This document shows, piece by piece, positions 52,580 to 60,609 of a DNA stretch of 64,000 nt. This stretch comes from Ralstonia pickettii. Its GTDB lineage: Bacteria > Pseudomonadota > Gammaproteobacteria > Burkholderiales > Burkholderiaceae. The first letter of the stretch is position 1. Each line of letters begins with the position of its first letter. A program made the position numbers and the translations under genes. Where the stretch lies: the NCBI RefSeq assembly GCF_000607165.1, contig NZ_JFZG01000031.1:40442-104441 (forward strand), in the 5' to 3' direction. The notes under the pieces were generated by a model. It ran no database searches and was not told where the DNA came from. It saw only the letters and a list, made by a program, of their open reading frames with translations.

Positions 52580-53908
52580 ATGAACGTCCAACCCCAGGTT
52601 TTTGAGCGTCAGCTCATTGCGCAGTCAGGTGTGTTCGGGGCAAGCAATGGCACCGATCAAGGCACCAGTTGGCTTGCCGATCCTGTGAGTGACCGTGGTG
52701 TTCTCGTCTCCGAGTACACCACATCGACTGACACTAGCCGCGTGCTGGCGGTCAGTTTGGCGCTATCAAGCAGCCGTTCAACATACGACGTCCTGGCAGA
52801 AGTAGCTGTTGCCGGGCGGGTGGGTATGCCGCTTCTCGTTGATCTGGCGAGTGCGACTCAACTCATCGATGAATCTAATCCCCATGAGCCCAACAGGGCT
52901 GCGACCTTGCAAGCAATCGAAAGGCTGTACGCAGCGTCGGCGCGAGGCAACGCAGTTGATGGGGCCCCTCCGATGATCGTGATCAGCGAAGGCGATCTCG
53001 CAGATGCTGCTCGTCTCGGGAATGTGGAAAAGTATGTGCGTGTTGGGTCAAGCCAACACGTCGATTGCGAGTTACTCGCTCATCCGCAACGCGTTCCCGA
53101 ATTGCTGGGAACGGAAGTCAGCGGAATGATTTTTGGTGCGGGTTCAGTGGTTCGGGATGGTTGCGGCGGCGTGTTCGGTACGAGCTCCGAGTTCGTCGAC
53201 GCAAGCGAGATGGTGGCAGGATCGGTGATCAACCTCTGCGACTATCTTGCTGATACTCAACGCGGAAATGATTGGTTCGACAGCAAGCGGCTCGAGGAGC
53301 AAATCCGGCTGGCGGTTCGCGAGCTTGACTCGATGCACGACGTCAAGGAGACGCTGGGATGTCCGGGGCAACCTGGATTTGGCCGGCGGATCGGAATCGG
53401 GATCTCGGGCGTCGCGTTCGCACTTCAGCAGCTTGGAGTTGCAGGGAACGCGGATAAAGCCAGAGCGGCGCTTGCGCAGGTAACCAGGATCATTCGTGAC
53501 GAGGCTTATCGAGCTTCCTGCGATCTCGCAGAGGAGTTTGGTGCGTCGCCATGGTTTGACAGCGTTGATTTCCACACCGGACCCGTCGCGGATCAGTTAC
53601 CGCCTTCATTGGTGGAGCGTATCCGTACGTATGGGCTCAGGAATGCGCAGATCTTCGGTTGGGCGCTTATGGCGGATCGGCCGGCGTTTGCGATGTCTGT
53701 CGGAGTAACTTCCGATTGGGCAGTTGATGCAGTGAGAACTGCAGAGGGGGTCGGCCAACAAATTGCTTGGCACGAAGTGATCTCTCAGGGCTTTGGGACC
53801 CAGTATCTCGCAGAGGTGCTGATCCCGGACAGCTGGAGCTTGGAGCAGTCGGCGAAACTGACAGCTCTTAGCAATCGCGCTTACCTCTGGGGAATCACGG
53901 TGCGGTAA
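52580..53908 (+). CDS. degenerate ribonucleotide-reductase large-subunit paralogue
   Basis: 442 residues; AAGGAG before ATG 52580. From about residue 205 it follows the NrdA barrel: GSVINLCDYLAD matches NrdA GSVNLVAHL, GRRIGIGISGVAFALQQLG matches RPVGLGMMGYQDSLYVLG, DEAYRASCDLAEEFGASPWF matches YYAYEASSDLAVERGVYPSY, and YGLRNAQIFGWAL matches QGMRNSNCVAIAP. The ATP-cone, catalytic NLCTE motif and C-terminal Cys pair are missing. It cannot be an active reductase as I read it, and may regulate or structurally partner NrdAB or have a new role. The intact 442-codon frame argues for selection. Confidence 0.65.
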   Translation: MNVQPQVFERQLIAQSGVFGASNGTDQGTSWLADPVSDRGVLVSEYTTSTDTSRVLAVSLALSSSRSTYDVLAEVAVAGRVGMPLLVDLASATQLIDESNPHEPNRAATLQAIERLYAASARGNAVDGAPPMIVISEGDLADAARLGNVEKYVRVGSSQHVDCELLAHPQRVPELLGTEVSGMIFGAGSVVRDGCGGVFGTSSEFVDASEMVAGSVINLCDYLADTQRGNDWFDSKRLEEQIRLAVRELDSMHDVKETLGCPGQPGFGRRIGIGISGVAFALQQLGVAGNADKARAALAQVTRIIRDEAYRASCDLAEEFGASPWFDSVDFHTGPVADQLPPSLVERIRTYGLRNAQIFGWALMADRPAFAMSVGVTSDWAVDAVRTAEGVGQQIAWHEVISQGFGTQYLAEVLIPDSWSLEQSAKLTALSNRAYLWGITVR

Positions 53909-54126
53909 TTAGGCGCGGGTATCCGTGCTGAAGGGCCTTGGCCGGCCCATATGTTTGAAGACATCTCCGGAAAGCGAGCCGTTTCCAGAGATGTTTTTTG
54001 CGCAGTGCGCAGAGAGGGTAGCTGACACACCTAACCAAGTCAGCCATTCGTTTGTTAACCCAGCCGGGGATTCCATGCCCGGTAGGGGGCATGGTGTCTT
54101 CGGGTTTTCGCAGTAAGGAGATCTCC
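53909..54126. other. hairpin-rich gap with G/C-block leader (copy 7)
   Basis: ACATCTC-C-GGAAA with TTTCC-A-GAGATGT (53961-53994, one internal mismatch), GCTGAC/GTCAGC (54021-54044), then CCC 54058-54060, GGGG 54066-54069, CCC 54078-54080, GGGGG 54085-54089, ending 37 nt before ATG 54127. Confidence 0.65.
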
Positions 54127-55230
54127 ATGTCGAATCAAAACGAAATCCGGACCATTGAACGGGTCCTTTGTTTCAGTCTCGAAATCCATATCTGGTCGGG
54201 CCGGCGCAAGCTGCGTACGACTGATATCGGTGAGATCGATGAGCTGCCGAACAGCGACCTCGCGTCGCTAGGAAGCAAAAAGGTCATCGATAGCGAGCAC
54301 CTGAAACCGTTCGATAAGCTCAAGAAGCGCGCGCAGAAGGCTTGCGAAAGCCGCGGCGTACGCTTTCTTGGCGGCTATGCTATTCCGTACAACAAGGCCA
54401 AACTCGTCGCCGACGAGCTGGAAGCCATCGCAGTGGAATACGAGCAAGCTCGCGCCCACCTCGTTGCAAACTACGACCGCTTCATCCAGGAATGGCAAAA
54501 CGCTCCGAACAACAAGGAGTGGGCCCACATCATCAAAGACGAAGCGCCTGGGAAGGCGTACGTTGAGAGTGCGTTGGGTTTCAATTGGCAGGCCTGCAAG
54601 GTCCGTTCGGTCGACGAATCGGAGGAAGCAGCAGAGCAACTGTCGCGAGGTCTGAAGCAGGCGGAGCAGGGGCTTGCGGGCACTCTCTTTCGGGAAATCG
54701 CCCAAGAGGCCGCAGCTTTTGAGGAGCGCACCCTCTGCTTTGGTGACGCTAACAAAGGTCGCCATGCTCGTGAGTATGTCACCCAGCGATGCAAGAACGC
54801 ACTGGAAGCCATTCGCGAGAAGATGGAGGGTCTGGCGTTCCTCGACCCGTGCGTGCGTCCCATCATCGAGACCATCGACTACAGCATCAACTTGCTACCG
54901 TCGAAGGGCAAGATCGAGGGGATCCATCTGACGACTCTCTGGGGCCTGACAGGCATCTTGAAACGTCCAGATCGGATGCGCGCGTTCGGTCAGCAATGTC
55001 TGGACTCCGGTGATGTTGCCGCGACGTTCGGATTTGCTGTCGGCACGAACGAAAGTGCGGTCGACGACGAAACCGAACTCGCGCCTGTACAGGTACCTCA
55101 GGCACCGGTTCAGCACTCGGTCACAGTCGGTGCTTCGGCAGTAACAACTGTGCGCTCTTCGCGCCAGCTTCCGTCCCTGCCGCTGCCGTTGCCGACGCAG
55201 TCGGGAACTGTCATCAGTCTCGGTATTTAA
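54127..55230 (+). CDS. DUF3150-family protein
   Basis: 367 residues from ATG 54127 (AAGGAGATCTCC upstream). N-terminal region ERVLCFSLEIHIWSGRRKLR and DKLKKRAQKACESRGVRFLG, then long helices (AAEQLSRGLKQAEQGLAGTL; NALEAIREKMEGLAF) and a disordered Pro/Val/Ser tail. The pattern fits DUF3150, a family of phages and plasmids typically found between CobS-like ATPase and CobT-like VWA genes. Here it directly precedes the CobT-like gene, and the CobS-like gene lies 9 kb upstream, completing the known trio. Biochemical function is not known. Confidence 0.7.
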   Translation: MSNQNEIRTIERVLCFSLEIHIWSGRRKLRTTDIGEIDELPNSDLASLGSKKVIDSEHLKPFDKLKKRAQKACESRGVRFLGGYAIPYNKAKLVADELEAIAVEYEQARAHLVANYDRFIQEWQNAPNNKEWAHIIKDEAPGKAYVESALGFNWQACKVRSVDESEEAAEQLSRGLKQAEQGLAGTLFREIAQEAAAFEERTLCFGDANKGRHAREYVTQRCKNALEAIREKMEGLAFLDPCVRPIIETIDYSINLLPSKGKIEGIHLTTLWGLTGILKRPDRMRAFGQQCLDSGDVAATFGFAVGTNESAVDDETELAPVQVPQAPVQHSVTVGASAVTTVRSSRQLPSLPLPLPTQSGTVISLGI

Positions 55231-55231
55231 T

Positions 55232-55262
55232 CCCGTAGGGGCAATTTGTCGCCCCTTCGGGG
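55232..55262 (+). promoter_or_regulatory. G/C-block leader stem-loop (copy 8)
   Basis: CCC 55232-55234, GGGG 55238-55241, CCCC 55252-55255, GGGG 55259-55262; 3/3 internal loop and 10-nt apical loop; ends 24 nt before ATG 55287, with CTGAGGAATCGC as the ribosome site. Confidence 0.7.
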
Positions 55263-55286
55263 ACGATTCTCATTCTGAGGAATCGC

Positions 55287-57335
55287 ATGAACATCAATAC
55301 CTTGAAAGGGGCTCTGCCAATCGCAGCAAGGCTGTTGGCACAGAAGTGTGGCCTTGTCGTGCGGTTTGGCGGCCAGGCTTGCACCAACGGCAGAGAGATT
55401 ACCCTGCCGAATTTGCCGATTGAAGTCGAAACAGCGCGCATCTTGGGTCTTGGATTTATCCTCCACGAAGGCGCTGGACATGTGGTCGAAACCGACTTCG
55501 AGGGGGTTCAAGCCTTGAATCTGCCGCCGTTCGTATTCCGACTCTTCAATGCACTGGAAGACGTGCGCATTGAGGGGCGAGTGGAGCGTCGGTATCCGGG
55601 CGCGCATCGGGTCTTTATGGCGATGCGAAAGCTGCTTCAAGAGCAAGGCCGCCTGGCAGATATCTCAAACGTGGATTCATTGTCCGGGGCACTGGTAATC
55701 GGCACGCTGCAAATACTGCAGTGGCGAGTGCTGAAGCGCGAGTTCTACAAGGAAAGCGAGGCAACTGCTGTTGAGTGGTTGCGCAACGGGTTCGGCATTG
55801 CCTTTGCCGACTCTTACCTCGCGATCGTTGGAAAGCTTAAGACTTCGTGCTCGTCAGTTGAAGCCGCGCACATTGCCCTAGAGGCAGCTGCGCTGCTCCA
55901 ACAGTTCGTGGACGACCTTGCAGAGTCAACTTCTCAGCCGGATGAAAGCGGCAGCGAGAACGAGTCTGCAGACGCCTCCAGCGTTCCTGGCCAACAGTCC
56001 GAAGATGATCCGCAAGGTGATGAGTCTGACGCGTCCCCGACGGGAACCAATGACTCGGACGCGGCTGCTGGCGACAGCACTCAGTCGTCAGCGACCAGCC
56101 CTAGTGGAGAGCAAGATACAGCCGAAAGTGGGCAACCGCAGCAGGCTGAATCTGGTCCAGAAGGTATCGAGGCTGGGACGCAAGTCCCTGCTGAGAGCGG
56201 CGGTGAAAGTCACGTCAACGGCGAGAAGGACACCGCCGGCGGAGACACTGAGTCATCGCATGCCGGCGAACCCGGAGCAGTTGGGGAAGGTAACTCTTCT
56301 TCATCAGAATGCAGCGATATCGCCGACAGCGAATCGTTGGCGGGTGGACAAGATGGTCACGACGCGACAGCCAATGGTACCGACGCAACTGAAGTCGATA
56401 CCGGCGGGCAAGCGGAACCGTCGTTCTGCCTGGCAGATCCCGTCACAAGCGCCGCCCTTCAGGCAGCGCTTGGAGCGGCGTACAACCCAAGCGAGGACTT
56501 AGGTGAAGCGCTGCAAGCGATGCTGACCAGCATTGCGTCCACCACGGAGGACCCGCCAGTACTGTCCGAAGCCGTGCCGTTCTTGTCGGAAATTGAAGAC
56601 AACGGTGAAATCGTTCAGCGCGTGAAGCGCGAAACGATCGCACTGCGTCGGAAGTTGACGACGGCATTGGAATCACAGACGTTGAGCCAGTGTTGGGAAG
56701 GGTATGCAGGTGAACGTCTTTCCAATCTCGGAGCTCTCAGGTTGCCTATGGGGGACTTGAACATCTTCGAGCGGGAAACACGACGGACAAACGTCGACGT
56801 CGCTATCCAATTGCTGCTGGATCGTTCGGGCAGCATGCAGGAGGAAGAGCGTATCGCATTGGCAATTGACGCATGCACTGCATTGGGTCTAGCGCTCGGT
56901 CAGATTGATGGCGTGCAGATTGCAACTGCTGCTTTCCCGGCGGGTGAAATCAACTGCGATCGCAACGTGCTCGTCTTGAACGGGTTCAGTGAGTCGGTGA
57001 GCAGGCGTGCAGGTCGAATCGCGGCAGTTCGGGCGGACGGGGCAAACACCCCGCTAGCCGACGCGATGTTGTTTGGCCAGTACTCGCTGCTTTCGACTAA
57101 GGCGACTCGGCGAATCCTTCTTCCCATCACCGATGGAGAACCGGATAGCCGGTCTGCAGTTGCCGAAGTTGTCGCTTCATGCGCTCGTTGGGGTGTCGAG
57201 GTGATGGGAGTGGGAATTGGCCTTGATATCTCCAGTCAGATACCCGACAGCATCAGAATTGACAAGGTCGAGGAGTTGCCGCAGCGAATGTTCGAGATGA
57301 TGACGAATCGTCTTGTACTGAAGCAAGCGGCGTAG
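55287..57335 (+). CDS. CobT-like protein with VWA domain
   Basis: 682 residues. The N-terminal domain contains GLGFILHEGAGHVVETDFEG and LFNALEDVRIEGRVERRYPG, seen in CobT-type and metallopeptidase-like proteins. The middle 200 residues (about 210-400) are an acidic Ser/Asp/Glu/Gly low-complexity linker, as in CobT. The C-terminal 180 residues are a von Willebrand A domain with MIDAS DRSGSM (Asp512, Ser514, Ser516), a Thr in ANTPLADAM and Asp in ITDGEPD. Together with the CobS-like ATPase it probably forms a chelatase-like remodelling complex; target unknown. No cobalamin genes are nearby. Confidence 0.8.
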   Translation: MNINTLKGALPIAARLLAQKCGLVVRFGGQACTNGREITLPNLPIEVETARILGLGFILHEGAGHVVETDFEGVQALNLPPFVFRLFNALEDVRIEGRVERRYPGAHRVFMAMRKLLQEQGRLADISNVDSLSGALVIGTLQILQWRVLKREFYKESEATAVEWLRNGFGIAFADSYLAIVGKLKTSCSSVEAAHIALEAAALLQQFVDDLAESTSQPDESGSENESADASSVPGQQSEDDPQGDESDASPTGTNDSDAAAGDSTQSSATSPSGEQDTAESGQPQQAESGPEGIEAGTQVPAESGGESHVNGEKDTAGGDTESSHAGEPGAVGEGNSSSSECSDIADSESLAGGQDGHDATANGTDATEVDTGGQAEPSFCLADPVTSAALQAALGAAYNPSEDLGEALQAMLTSIASTTEDPPVLSEAVPFLSEIEDNGEIVQRVKRETIALRRKLTTALESQTLSQCWEGYAGERLSNLGALRLPMGDLNIFERETRRTNVDVAIQLLLDRSGSMQEEERIALAIDACTALGLALGQIDGVQIATAAFPAGEINCDRNVLVLNGFSESVSRRAGRIAAVRADGANTPLADAMLFGQYSLLSTKATRRILLPITDGEPDSRSAVAEVVASCARWGVEVMGVGIGLDISSQIPDSIRIDKVEELPQRMFEMMTNRLVLKQAA

Positions 57336-57339
57336 GGGC

Positions 57340-57369
57340 CCAGGCGCGATGATTGCGCCTGGTTTCTTT
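57340..57369 (+). terminator. probable terminator after the CobT-like gene
   Basis: CCAGGCGC (57340-57347), 7-nt loop, GCGCCTGG (57355-57362), then TTTCTTT. It lies 4 bp past the stop codon and 28 bp before the next start, so it may be an attenuator for the primase gene. Confidence 0.65.
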
Positions 57370-57397
57370 AACAGCTGTAAGCATGGGGATTGGAACC

Positions 57398-58459
57398 ATG
57401 ATTAGAGATGACAATGCTCGCCGTGCGGCGCGCGACGCGATGATCAAGGATGCCAAGTACCGTGCGGCCGGCAAATGGCGCGGCCTGCTCGAGTCAGCTG
57501 GCCTTGACAAAACTTGGTTGAAAAAGGGTGTTCCCTGCCCCTTCTGTGGTGGCCATGATCGCTACAGCTTCACCGACAAGTGGGGAGATGGGAACTACTT
57601 CTGTCGCGGATGTGGCCCAGGCGATGGCCTGAAGTTGCTGCAGTTCGCCCTGGGCGGCGTGAGCTTCATGGAAGCTATCGAGTGGGCGATCCAATGGTCG
57701 GGGGGAAGCGTGCCCGACCTAAGCGGTTCAGCGCTTGCTCCGAGGCCTGTCCTGAAGTCCAGCGACGAACTTACTCCCGCTGAAGTAGAGCGGAGGAAAG
57801 GGCGATACAAAAAGCTTTGGGACGCCGGTTTTCGGGTGACTCAAGGAGACCCGGTATGGAAGCACTTGGAGCGAAGGCTGCCCGGGCTGGAGGAATCTGA
57901 AGTGCCTCGAGTATTGCGGTTTCATCCTGCCTTGGAGTACTGGGAGAAAGACGACAACGAGAAGTGGGTTCATGTCGGCAATTTTCCGGGAATGCTGGCC
58001 GCAATTCAGGGCCCAGATGGCGTCTGTTGCAACATCCATCGAACTTTCCTGACCGAGGAAGGAGAGAAGGCGCCGGTACCGAGTGCTCGTAAGAAGGAAC
58101 TCTCCATCGGAGTGAAGGGGGGAGCCATCCGGCTGCTCCCATTGGTCGGCCGGGAGATGAGCGTTGCGGAAGGCATTGAGACATCACTCGCAGTGATTCG
58201 ATATCGCGGCGAGAGTTGTTGGTCAGCCGTTGACGCCCAGGGGATGGAGGAAATCGCCATTCCAGATGAGGTAGACCTTATCCGCATCTATCAGGACAAC
58301 GACCTACCGGATCAACGGGGTCGTCGACGTGGTTTCGAGGCGGGAGAAAAGCTTGCTCAGCGTGCGAAAGCGATGGGCAAGCGTGCAATCAAGTACGCAC
58401 CTGGAAAGGCAGGGATGGACATGGATGATTTTGTCCGATCGCTTCCCAAAAGGGCGTGA
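57398..58459 (+). CDS. primase-like protein: zinc finger plus Toprim
   Basis: 353 residues from ATG 57398 (an ATG at 57383 would add five). Near residue 42-70, CPFCGGHDRYSFTDKWGDGN followed by YFCRGCGPGDGLKLLQF is the primase/gp4-type zinc ribbon. The C-terminal half contains EMSVAEGIETSLAVIRY and LIRIYQDNDLPDQRGRRRGF, the Glu and Asp-x-Asp of a Toprim domain. No helicase domain is fused. It probably makes primers for plasmid or transferred-strand synthesis. A strong terminator follows. Confidence 0.82.
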   Translation: MIRDDNARRAARDAMIKDAKYRAAGKWRGLLESAGLDKTWLKKGVPCPFCGGHDRYSFTDKWGDGNYFCRGCGPGDGLKLLQFALGGVSFMEAIEWAIQWSGGSVPDLSGSALAPRPVLKSSDELTPAEVERRKGRYKKLWDAGFRVTQGDPVWKHLERRLPGLEESEVPRVLRFHPALEYWEKDDNEKWVHVGNFPGMLAAIQGPDGVCCNIHRTFLTEEGEKAPVPSARKKELSIGVKGGAIRLLPLVGREMSVAEGIETSLAVIRYRGESCWSAVDAQGMEEIAIPDEVDLIRIYQDNDLPDQRGRRRGFEAGEKLAQRAKAMGKRAIKYAPGKAGMDMDDFVRSLPKRA

Positions 58460-58491
58460 TGGCAGGCCGGAAACGGTCTGTGTATGATGAG

Positions 58492-58522
58492 CGCGCCGGG
58501 GATATCCCGGCGCGTTTTTTTT
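58492..58522 (+). terminator. Rho-independent terminator after the primase gene
   Basis: CGCGCCGGG (58492-58500), GATAT loop, CCCGGCGCG (58506-58514), followed by eight T. Confidence 0.92.
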
Positions 58523-58599
58523 GCGCTGTCGTGAGAGGAAAGTGGCTTGAAACCCAGGGCACATTCCGTATCCTCTAGGCAGTAGATAGAGGAGTTTTG

Positions 58600-59304
58600 A
58601 TGACTGCAGCGATGGATCAACTCACCGTGCACACGCGGGAGGACGGTGACAAGTTTGTATGCGTTTGGAAGGTAGGCCGGAAGCAGGGGATGGTTTTCGT
58701 CAGCGTTGAGGTGGACGTGCCAGAAAAGGCCGTCGTTGCTGAATTGAGCGCAATTCACTATCTCGTGGAAGACGTCCAATTGCTTGGCGATAATCGGAGT
58801 GGCGCTAATCTCGCGCTCACTGTTTCGTCGTCGCTCATTGCAGACATCAAAACGGGCAAAAGCCAAAGATCCCACCTGGTCCCATTTGCGGCGCTTCTCA
58901 CTACAAAATTCCTCGATGTTCCAACGAGTGTGAGTAGGGACGACTCTTGGGTAGGCGAGGGCGCGGGCACCCGCGTCAAGCACCTGGTGGTGACGGAGCC
59001 TATGCGAGTTCTACTGGACGTAAAAGGGCACGGAACGATCGGCGTCACAAAGCATGGGTTCGATCAGTTCCGAACTCGGCTGAACAACGTCGGTGCAGTT
59101 GATGCTTGGAAGGAGATGCAGCGAATCGCGAAGGTGGGAATGGTCTCAACGCGTGAGTACCATCGAGGAAGCCGAAAGCTCTTCCATGCAGAAAGTCACT
59201 GGGCGTTCATTGTGGGGGAGGACGGCAATCTGATTACCGCCTACTCAGACCTCAACGCGGGAAAGCATGTCCAGCAGGAAACCGATACACGGGCGCTCCG
59301 ATAA
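58600..59304 (+). CDS. hypothetical protein
   Basis: 234 residues from ATG 58600, preceded by GAGGAGTTTTG. Alpha/beta soluble protein (FVCVWKVGRKQGMVFVSVEV; ALTVSSSLIADIKTGKSQRS; HWAFIVGEDGNLITAYSDLN). No recognised motif. Its 3' end overlaps the convergent repressor gene by 53 bp, so transcription of one may interfere with the other. Located between the DNA-metabolism block and the transfer switch. Function unknown. Confidence 0.5.
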   Translation: MTAAMDQLTVHTREDGDKFVCVWKVGRKQGMVFVSVEVDVPEKAVVAELSAIHYLVEDVQLLGDNRSGANLALTVSSSLIADIKTGKSQRSHLVPFAALLTTKFLDVPTSVSRDDSWVGEGAGTRVKHLVVTEPMRVLLDVKGHGTIGVTKHGFDQFRTRLNNVGAVDAWKEMQRIAKVGMVSTREYHRGSRKLFHAESHWAFIVGEDGNLITAYSDLNAGKHVQQETDTRALR

Positions 59305-59932
59305 CGTAGAGGCTATCGCGTTGCTGATGGGTCGTATAGCCAATGCCAATGTCGGATTGGGCAATATCGATGACCGTGTTGTCTTCAAAAGCGAACTCCC
59401 AGCGCGGCGCCCCTTGTGGGTTTTCCGGCAGAGATCTGATCCTGGCCACGTACATCAAGTTGTTATAGCGAACGATGTAGTGCTGGCCATCCTCAAGGAC
59501 CACGTTTTGCGCCGTATAGACAACAATGTCGCCGGCCTGGACGAGTGAGAATGCCTCTTCAGGCGCCACTTGCCAGTAAAAGAACAAGCCAGCCCACCCG
59601 ATGGTCGCAAACTCCTTAATGCGCTGAGGCAAGGACATTGAAATCGGGTCCTTCCCGCGCGGATCGTAGAGAAGATAGCTGTTCGTGCCCTCTGCGCCGA
59701 TCAAGAAGTCTGGCGTCACGTTGAGTCGGCGCGCGAGCTCCATCAATATGTCGTAGTTGGGCACGAACACGCCGGACAGATACTTGTATGCAGTCGGCGA
59801 TGTGACTTTGATCAACTCGGCGATGAACCTGCTCCGAGCAAATCCAGTAGTCGGCAACCCTCTCGCATCCAGGACCAAGTGGAGGCGTTGGCCAAACGTC
59901 TGACGGACGGCGTCAATGCCGCTCTGTTCCAT
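59252..59932 (-). CDS. CI-like repressor: helix-turn-helix plus S24-type C-terminal domain
   Basis: 226 residues from the ATG at 59932; the open frame extends to 60019 but without coding character. N-terminal HTH: SRFIAELIKVTSPTAYKYLS, then VPNYDILMELARRLNVTPDF, a XRE-type arrangement. The C-terminal half (EEAFSLVQAGDIVVYTAQNV, HYIVRYNNLMYVARIRSLP) has the beta-rich S24/LexA-like fold; I cannot assign the catalytic Ser/Lys with certainty. It is divergent from the FlhD/FlhC-like genes and probably represses them, as SetR and Aca-type repressors do in conjugative elements. Confidence 0.7.
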   Translation of the reverse strand: MEQSGIDAVRQTFGQRLHLVLDARGLPTTGFARSRFIAELIKVTSPTAYKYLSGVFVPNYDILMELARRLNVTPDFLIGAEGTNSYLLYDPRGKDPISMSLPQRIKEFATIGWAGLFFYWQVAPEEAFSLVQAGDIVVYTAQNVVLEDGQHYIVRYNNLMYVARIRSLPENPQGAPRWEFAFEDNTVIDIAQSDIGIGYTTHQQRDSLYVIGAPVYRFPAGHAFPR

Positions 59933-60319
59933 GTGGCTTACCCAAAGAAAGTGAGTTTTTAGCGGCGTATTATGCCGCAGGTCGACACGGGCGACTGGGA
60001 AAATCACGTCCGCAGCCAAGAAAATGAGAATAATAAATCACATTCGTCCGGCCGCGTAAGGTGACCCTCATCTAGGGCAAGGTGACGCGGTTGGCGCTAG
60101 GAAGTCAACGCGGTCTAGCTGTAACGGCTTGTTTTCGTGGAACTTTAGACCTGTTGCCTCGAAACATCTATCAACCCTTCCGAGGGGTGTCCTCCAGCTT
60201 GCTAACGGGCTGTCCTTTGTGTAGATTCCGCTCAGGGTTAGTTCTTGCCAAGAAGTTGTAATTCCCAGGCTTAGATCCAAACACGGGAATCGGCTGACGG
60301 CAAACATTGGGGGGTCTAC
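59933..60319. other. divergent control region between repressor and FlhD/FlhC-like genes
   Basis: 387 bp without a gene. An AT-rich stretch (about 60005-60045) lies next to the repressor start and could hold its promoter and operators. I see no convincing long inverted repeat. TTGGGGGG ahead of ATG 60320 may serve as ribosome site. Confidence 0.5.
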
Positions 60320-60607
60320 ATGATGTGTCCAATACTTGAGCTCGCGGCGCGCGAGAATACAAGGGCTTTGGAGAATCGCTGGAACGCGGTGCGACTTGAT
60401 AGGAGTCGGGCCATGATGGTCTACAAGCTCAGCCAGGAAGCTGTGGACATGCTTCTCCAGACCCCTCTTGAAGTTCTTGTTGAGAAGACGAAAGAAGCCA
60501 ACCAGGCAATTTTCGTCGACAACCAGTTTGAGGATCTCCTCAAGGTTGCTGCGATTGCGACCGCGTCACCGTCGGCGATCAAGAATGTCATCGCGTTGCG
60601 TGGGTAA
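60320..60607 (+). CDS. FlhD-like small regulator
   Basis: 95 residues from ATG 60320. The C-terminal 60 residues (YKLSQEAVDMLLQTPLEVLV then FVDNQFEDLLKVAAIATASP) are helical with the length and spacing of FlhD. Identity is mainly from its place two bases before an FlhC-like gene; sequence alone is weak. FlhD pairs with FlhC as an FlhD4C2 activator, and homologues SetD/AcaD activate conjugation genes in SXT and IncA/C elements. It could alternatively be an unrelated small protein. Confidence 0.5.
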   Translation: MMCPILELAARENTRALENRWNAVRLDRSRAMMVYKLSQEAVDMLLQTPLEVLVEKTKEANQAIFVDNQFEDLLKVAAIATASPSAIKNVIALRG

Positions 60608-60609
60608 AC

